A stretch of DNA of 64,000 nt from Megascapheus bottae. Taxonomy: Eukaryota; Chordata; Mammalia; Rodentia; Geomyidae. Position numbers and translations under genes: made by a program. The stretch spans positions 30,773,525 to 30,837,524 of the forward strand of contig JANJXV010000010.1 in the NCBI GenBank assembly GCA_024803745.1, given 5' to 3'. Below the pieces are notes generated by a model. That model was given only the letters and a program-made list of their open reading frames with translations. It was not told the DNA's origin and ran no database searches. Every line of letters begins with the position of its first letter. The first letter of the stretch is position 1. This document shows, one piece after another, positions 59,277 through 64,000 of this stretch.

Positions 59277-59345
59277 AACAAAGACAGAGACGGAGGGAGG
59301 GAGGGAGGGAGGGAGGGAGGGAGGGAGGGAGGGAGGGAGGGAAAA
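59196..59345. repeat. Compound (GA)n-(CAGA)n-(GGGA)n microsatellite
   Basis: Three successive blocks: GA at 59214-59234, CAGA at 59238-59275, GGGA at 59292-59342. Two reverse-strand open frames over it are artefacts. Confidence 0.96.
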
Positions 59346-59350
59346 AGAAA

Positions 59351-60209
59351 CTGATGCAAAAACCATAATCAAAGGCAAACTCCCAATTAATAGAACAAGT
59401 AGCTATGAAGGCCCTTCCTATGGAGTTACCAGAGAGAACAGAGATGCCCCTTTCTCTGTCTCAGCAGCCCCCCCACCCCCCACCCAAAGAACTCTTATTC
59501 TCCTAAGAGAACATCTACCACAAACAAATAAGAAAAGAAAGCCAAGTGTCTTTAAAGGCAGCAGCAGGTACTTCAGAGTGATAGGAGAGGGGATAGTGTG
59601 ACTCCAGCATGGAGGAAAGGTATCTCTAGTAAGAAGTCACTAGAACACAGGCTCACAGGAAATGGGAAACAAACCACAAGCTATCTGGGGAAAGACATCC
59701 CCCAAAGAGGAAAAGAGAATGACCAGTTACTCTCTTCCCTCCCAAACCACAATCCACCAAAACTTTCTATTAGCACACACAGCCTATCCACTTCTTGCTG
59801 CTCAAACTGGCATTGGGCAGAGACCTTCCTCTCCATCCTCCCATCCTAGTCACTGGCCTCTCCTCTCCTCCAACAAACCGCAAGCAAAAAGCCATTTCCC
59901 CAGGGAAATGGCTTTTTATGGTCTCCCACCACATACAGATCCTACACTATACACTGTGCTTCTCTAAGCCCTAACACAGCTATACTTGAAGTTATTATTT
60001 CTATAACCTAATGGCTGCCTTAACCCCCACTAACTAACCTCCACCAGGGGGAGGGTCATGTTCGCTAGACTCTGCTTCTCTGGTGCTTGAAAAACAGAAA
60101 GGTCTCCTGAATATTAGGGAAGGGATGAAGCCTTCTTTCCCATGCTACTGGGTTCTCTCAAGAACCTGCTTAGTCAACTCCACAGTTTTCCTTCCTAGTA
60201 ACATTAAGA
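59351..60209. other. Unannotated sequence containing a strong palindrome
   Basis: No gene recognised; see the inverted repeat at 59886-59917. Confidence 0.4.
59886..59917. repeat. Perfect 15-base inverted repeat with a 2-base centre
   Basis: Left arm 'aaaaagccatttccc' (59886-59900), centre CA, right arm 'gggaaatggcttttt' (59903-59917). The arms are exact reverse complements. Confidence 0.97.
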
Positions 60210-60449
60210 GAGCCAGGCACTCACATCCATAATCATAGCTACTCAGGAGACTTAGATCTGAGGACAGAGAGTCCAAGCCAGCCAGAGCAAGAAGGTCTAG
60301 GAGATTCTCATCTACACTTGATGAGTAAAAAGCTTCAAGTAGAGGTGTGGCTCAGTAGTAGAGTGACAACCTCAAGGAAAAAAAAAAGCTAAAAGGAGAG
60401 CTCAAAGCCCTGAGGAGTCCAAGCCCTAGGATTGGCACAAATAATAAAA
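60210..60449 (+). mobile_element. 7SL-Geo SINE
   Basis: Head, linker-like part and Geo with an A10 insertion. Confidence 0.82.
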
Positions 60450-60600
60450 AGCCATGCTGCAGAAATATATAGACAGTGTTTAGTTTCATTTCAGATTACA
60501 GAACTGTACTCTAAAAAAAAGCCATGAAAACAAAGCTGCCTCTTCCTAAGATCACACAGGTCAGCCATAGACCTGTTCTTTACATCCTCAATTAGTAGAA

Positions 60601-60636
60601 ATGTGTGTGCATGTGCATGTGTGCGTGCGTGCGTGC

Positions 60637-60674
<38 letters not shown>
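60601..60674. repeat. (TG)n microsatellite
   Basis: GTGC units then pure GT. Confidence 0.97.
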
Positions 60675-60675
<1 letters not shown>

Positions 60676-62309
60676 ACTTACTCTGAGGCAGGAAGTAAAG
60701 GGCAGTGGTACAATCTCAATATTAACAGTAGCCACCCTCCCCCCTCAATTCCCCCTCCTAGGTCCCAAATATTCTTATTACCTCATGGAACTGAACTGAC
60801 CCACTTGAGTAAGACTCAGCTCAGGAACAGGAATGAGGTCTTTGGGCTCCAAATCTCTGCAGAACATGGTCTTTAGGAGGACCCTGTGTTCTGGCACCAA
60901 ACAGACCAGTAGCCCAAGTGCAAACCAAGTCCCAGCTGCCCCAATTTAGAGTCCCAGAGAGGGAGAAGGGAAGTGACTGGTACAAGATGACAAAGTCTGC
61001 TGGTTCCTGGGTTTACCCATCAACTCCATTCCTGTTAGGTTATCCATCCTTCTGGAAGACTGAACAGACTCACAGAAAGTCCTTAAAACCTTCAGAATAA
61101 ATACCTTAAGTCAAGCTTTCCTAAGGAACACTGCCATGCTATAAAAATCCTTAAGTACCATTTAGAACAGAGTGAAAACAAAACAGAAGGACTTTATCAA
61201 CATCTTTGCTTGCAGCTGCCACTGATCTGAGTCTCATAACAAGCCTCTTGTCTCAGTGCTTCCATGCAGCTCTTCTGGGCAACAGCAGCCCAAGAACACC
61301 ACGGCCCTGGCCCAGGGCCAGCAGGGACTGAACTAAACAGGCTAAAAAGCAGGCGGCTGTGGCACTCTTTTATCAAACACTCTGGGATGCCAAAACACAA
61401 TTTTGCATGCACGACCACATTCCTGGACAAGAGCAGAGCAAGTGAAACAAGGCCTGAGCCTAATTCATCCCTGTGCCCCTGGCTGCACTCTGATTCTTAT
61501 GATCTCCACAGTAAGCCTTATACCGAAATGAATTTCCTGTGCACTCCAAACCATTCTCTAAATTAGCCAGCTAACAACCAACAGTCTGCAATAATAATAC
61601 CACTTTCCAGCCACCACCAGTTCTGCCAGGCCAGACTAAGTAACCAGTTGCATGATATGAAGTTCTTATGGAGAAATCACCTTAAATGGCCTCAGGACAT
61701 CCTGGAGAATTCAAACCCTGGCATGCCCCCACCCTAGAGAAGCAGCACTAAAGAACTTCTGTTCTGATCTGCAACTCCACACCAGTGGTTCCTCTGATTA
61801 GGAAGAGCCTCAGCTTAGTCAGAGGCAGAATGGACCTAACCAGCCCCATCACAGACCCCACAGGGTTCATCCACAGGGCTCAAGAAAGATGTCCACTGGC
61901 GCAGCCACGGCGGAGCCCGGGCACCCCACAGATGCTCTGTGACAATAATCTACTAATAATAACAATCACTTGATCTGTGACTTTTTCCTCTAAGTATTAT
62001 CAAATGACTATACAGAGAGTAGCTCAAACATGTACATAGCCAAACATGCTAAGGTAGCACTTGGGGATGAAGGTTACAACTTCACAGGCCTCCAGCACCC
62101 TTGCAGTAAGGTCTCAGGATGCAGAACAGTATATGCCAGTTGAATAGGGACTGAATTCTAGAGTAAGTGGCTAAAACTATATTATACCACCTGCTCTCAC
62201 GAATACATTGGGGTTAAGATCTCTACTGATATATCAGGTAAGACCAAGGACATCATTCTTTCAGCACAGTATTAGGCACAGAAGATGCCACCAGTGATGG
62301 CTAATTCCC
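60675..62309. other. Unannotated sequence, moderately GC-rich in places
   Basis: No exon or repeat is recognised with confidence. 60940-61015 faintly resembles MIR. Plus-strand frames at 61264-61566 and 61785-61973 lack fitting splice sites and known domains. Confidence 0.4.
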
Positions 62310-62329
62310 CTCCATATTAGTATTTTCTT
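62310..62329. repeat. Left target-site duplication of the beclin retrocopy
   Basis: 'ctccatattagtattttctt' is identical at 63614-63633. Confidence 0.95.
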
Positions 62330-63613
62330 TTTCACTTTAAATCATAGAGTAATACATTTATTGTAAGTTTCTCAAGATTGAAAAAGGCTTATACCGTACA
62401 TTACCAGGAAAAAGCAAATTGTAAACTCAATCTGAATCTTCTCCCTTGGCTGTCTCTCAAAGTCTTACAACAAACAGTAGCTCTTAGATTTTTTTCCCCC
62501 TCAAAGTATTTTGGAGTTCTCCTTTCTCTGCCATCTCCTCTCCTCCTGTCTTCTCCAACCTTAGCTCTTCCCCTCTGGTAGAGTTGAAGGGAGGAGGAAT
62601 CACCAGGAAGACAGGTGGTGTTAGGGAGGAAACATTGGCTTTTGGTTTGCTCCAGAAAATATATTTTGGTTCATTTTGTTGTGTTTTCTGCTCAAAGGTG
62701 GCAGTCTACCACTTGAGCCACAGCTCCACTGGAAAATATATTCTTGAGTCCCTCTGATGCTTGATTTCAAATCCAAGGCCCCTTAGAAATATTTTGAATT
62801 TACTCTTAGCGACAAATGCTTTTGAAATCACAAGCATGGCTTTCATATTCCAATCAAATCATTTCACAGTATTTGAGTAAAGAGCAAAGCTAGTTTTGAC
62901 TGTACCTTTCTGAGCCCCAAGCAAGACTCCACTTTAAACTGACAAGCCAAATCTGAGAGTCATTGTCCACTTTTCCACCATGTTGACATGGGTCCCAACA
63001 GAGTACCACTTTCAGCTGCCCTTGGCATTCTCTATGTTGCCCTGCTCCAGGTACATGCTGTAGGGCAGGGAGAACCACTCCATGCCCTTCTTGGCCTCTT
63101 CCTTGAACTGTTGCATGCAATCCAGGAAAGCCATCATTCTCACGGTCACATTTGTTGTCTAAGAAGACATTCTGCTGCCCATCAGAGAACAAAGGTAGCA
63201 GCCAACAACTTCAGGTAGGAATGGTTTCCACTGGCAATGAGCTGGTACCTCTGAAACTTGAGTCCAATGGTATTGGCCAGGGCAAGGAGCAGCAAGGCCA
63301 TCTGTCCCCAGGTAGCGTTGATCTCCATCCAGCTGATGGCAACATGGGGGAGGTAGCCCAGTCTGAAGTTATTGATGATACCCAAGGGGCCCTCCTCCCA
63401 AATCTTGAAGGTGACCTTGAAGATATTAGTCATGCTCAGCTTGTCCAGCTGGCCCTGGGCATACTTCAGCTTCTCCATGCTGAGCAGCTGGTTGGTCAGT
63501 TTGAGGTTTTGCCATTCCAGGGCACAGATATTCTCCTGGTACCAAGTGTCCTGCTATTCACCTCCACAGCCTCTGCCTTAGATGCAATGAGATACTCCGC
63601 AGTTGCACCCAGG
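62330..63613 (-). pseudogene. BECN2: 5'-truncated processed pseudogene of a beclin, closest to beclin 2
   Basis: Intronless minus-strand copy bounded by an identical 20-base duplication. Its 3' end has a short A-run and an AATAAA signal (complement at 62357-62362) about 28 bases inside the end; the 3' untranslated part is about 560 bases. The coding part covers the end of the coiled coil and the BARA/evolutionarily conserved domain of beclins, which act in autophagy with the PI3-kinase VPS34. Visible matches are [38 protein letters not shown] and G-N-H-S-Y-L-K; in another frame [14 protein letters not shown]; and near the end S-L-K-W-S-L-A-W. The E-E-G-P-L-G and [10 protein letters not shown] variants point to beclin 2 rather than beclin 1, from memory of both. 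Frameshifts near 63190 and 62950, and a TGA near 63017, destroy it. The N-terminal BH3 region is absent. Confidence 0.9.
62692..62733 (-). mobile_element. Geo monomer scrap within the retrocopy 3' part
   Basis: 'tctaccacttgagccacagc' is the typical Geo block. It may be a later insertion remnant or part of the source mRNA. Confidence 0.6.
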
Positions 63614-63633
63614 TCTCCATATTAGTATTTTCT
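63614..63633. repeat. Right target-site duplication of the beclin retrocopy
   Basis: Exact partner of 62310-62329, at the truncated 5' end. Confidence 0.95.
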
Positions 63634-63639
63634 TATGAG

Positions 63640-63712
63640 GTGGTACTTGGATTTTAACTGGGGCCTCAGGCTTGCCAGGCAGGCTTTCTACTATGTGAGC
63701 CATAACCCAAAC
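63640..63712 (-). mobile_element. Old ID-like SINE remnant
   Basis: 'ggggcctcaggcttgccagg' and 'ctttctactatgtgagccat' resemble an inverted tRNA/ID element. Confidence 0.45.
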
Positions 63713-63827
63713 CAGAAAGACAGGCTGCTTACCAGTCACAGATTCAACCAAACTATGATTAAAAATATCTGAGGAAAGAGTCTGTATTGTCTGTACTCTT
63801 GTTTCCTAAACAATACAGGGTGATAGG

Positions 63828-63913
63828 AGAAGGAGGAAGAGGAAGAGGAGGAGGAGGAAGAGAAGGAGGAGGAAGAAGAGGAGGGAGGAGGAGGGAGGAG
63901 GAAGGAAGAGGAG

Positions 63914-63948
<35 letters not shown>

Positions 63949-63955
63949 GGAGGAG

Positions 63956-63988
<33 letters not shown>

Positions 63989-63990
63989 AA
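63828..63990. repeat. (GGA)n homopurine tract
   Basis: About 160 bases of GGA and GAA units, nearly without pyrimidines, ending close to the window edge. Confidence 0.97.
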
Positions 63991-64000
63991 AAAGACTTAA

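Noticed and set aside
59174..59378. Serine/proline/leucine-repeat proteins
   Set aside because: Reverse-strand translation of the GA/CAGA/GGGA microsatellite.
60601..60876. Cysteine/valine-repeat protein
   Set aside because: Translation of a (TG)n microsatellite.

Overview
The window looks like nuclear DNA of a rodent, most likely of the Geomyoidea (kangaroo rats, pocket mice, pocket gophers). The main reason is the SINE content. Dozens of copies end in one right-hand monomer that matches the Geo part of IDL-Geo, a SINE described only from that superfamily. Some copies have a tRNA-Ala/ID-like head (IDL-Geo). Others have a 7SL/B1-like head (called 7SL-Geo here). L1 fragments of several ages, all with rodent-type ORF2 3' ends, and a few ancient MIR, L2, MER5A and MER20 fragments fill much of the rest. 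The species assignment is an inference from memory of these families; I could not run a search.

The DNA is gene-poor. Bases 1-175 are the edge of a CpG-rich segment, possibly a promoter or first exon that continues to the left of the window. Two minus-strand blocks look like real exons of an unidentified split gene: a 42-base in-frame microexon at 25958-25999 with near-consensus splice sites, and a possible last coding exon at 8697-8755. Three weaker exon-like blocks are listed at low confidence. Almost everything else is intron or intergenic sequence.

Two processed pseudogenes are clear. One is a ribosomal protein L23a copy (15452-15978, plus strand) with a 17-base target-site duplication. 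The other is a 5'-truncated beclin copy, closest to beclin 2 as I remember the family (62330-63613, minus strand), with a 20-base duplication, a poly(A) signal, frameshifts and a stop.

Layout: 1-9 kb CpG edge, unique sequence, MIR/L2 and sparse SINEs; 9-17 kb dense SINEs, three young L1 3' ends and the RPL23A copy; 17-31 kb SINE-studded intron-like DNA with the microexon; 31-36 kb two minus-strand L1 fragments, one nested in a SINE; 36.9-39.1 kb a 2.2-kb stretch with no repeat I recognise; 39.4-41 kb SINEs, a possible solo LTR and a MER20 fragment; 44.5-50.8 kb L1-rich, including an unusual head-to-tail L1 pair inside one target-site duplication; 51-64 kb SINEs (including three of four copies of a three-part B1-B1-ID element), simple repeats, the beclin copy and a terminal homopurine tract. 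No rRNA, tRNA gene, CRISPR array, operon or bacterial-type feature is visible.
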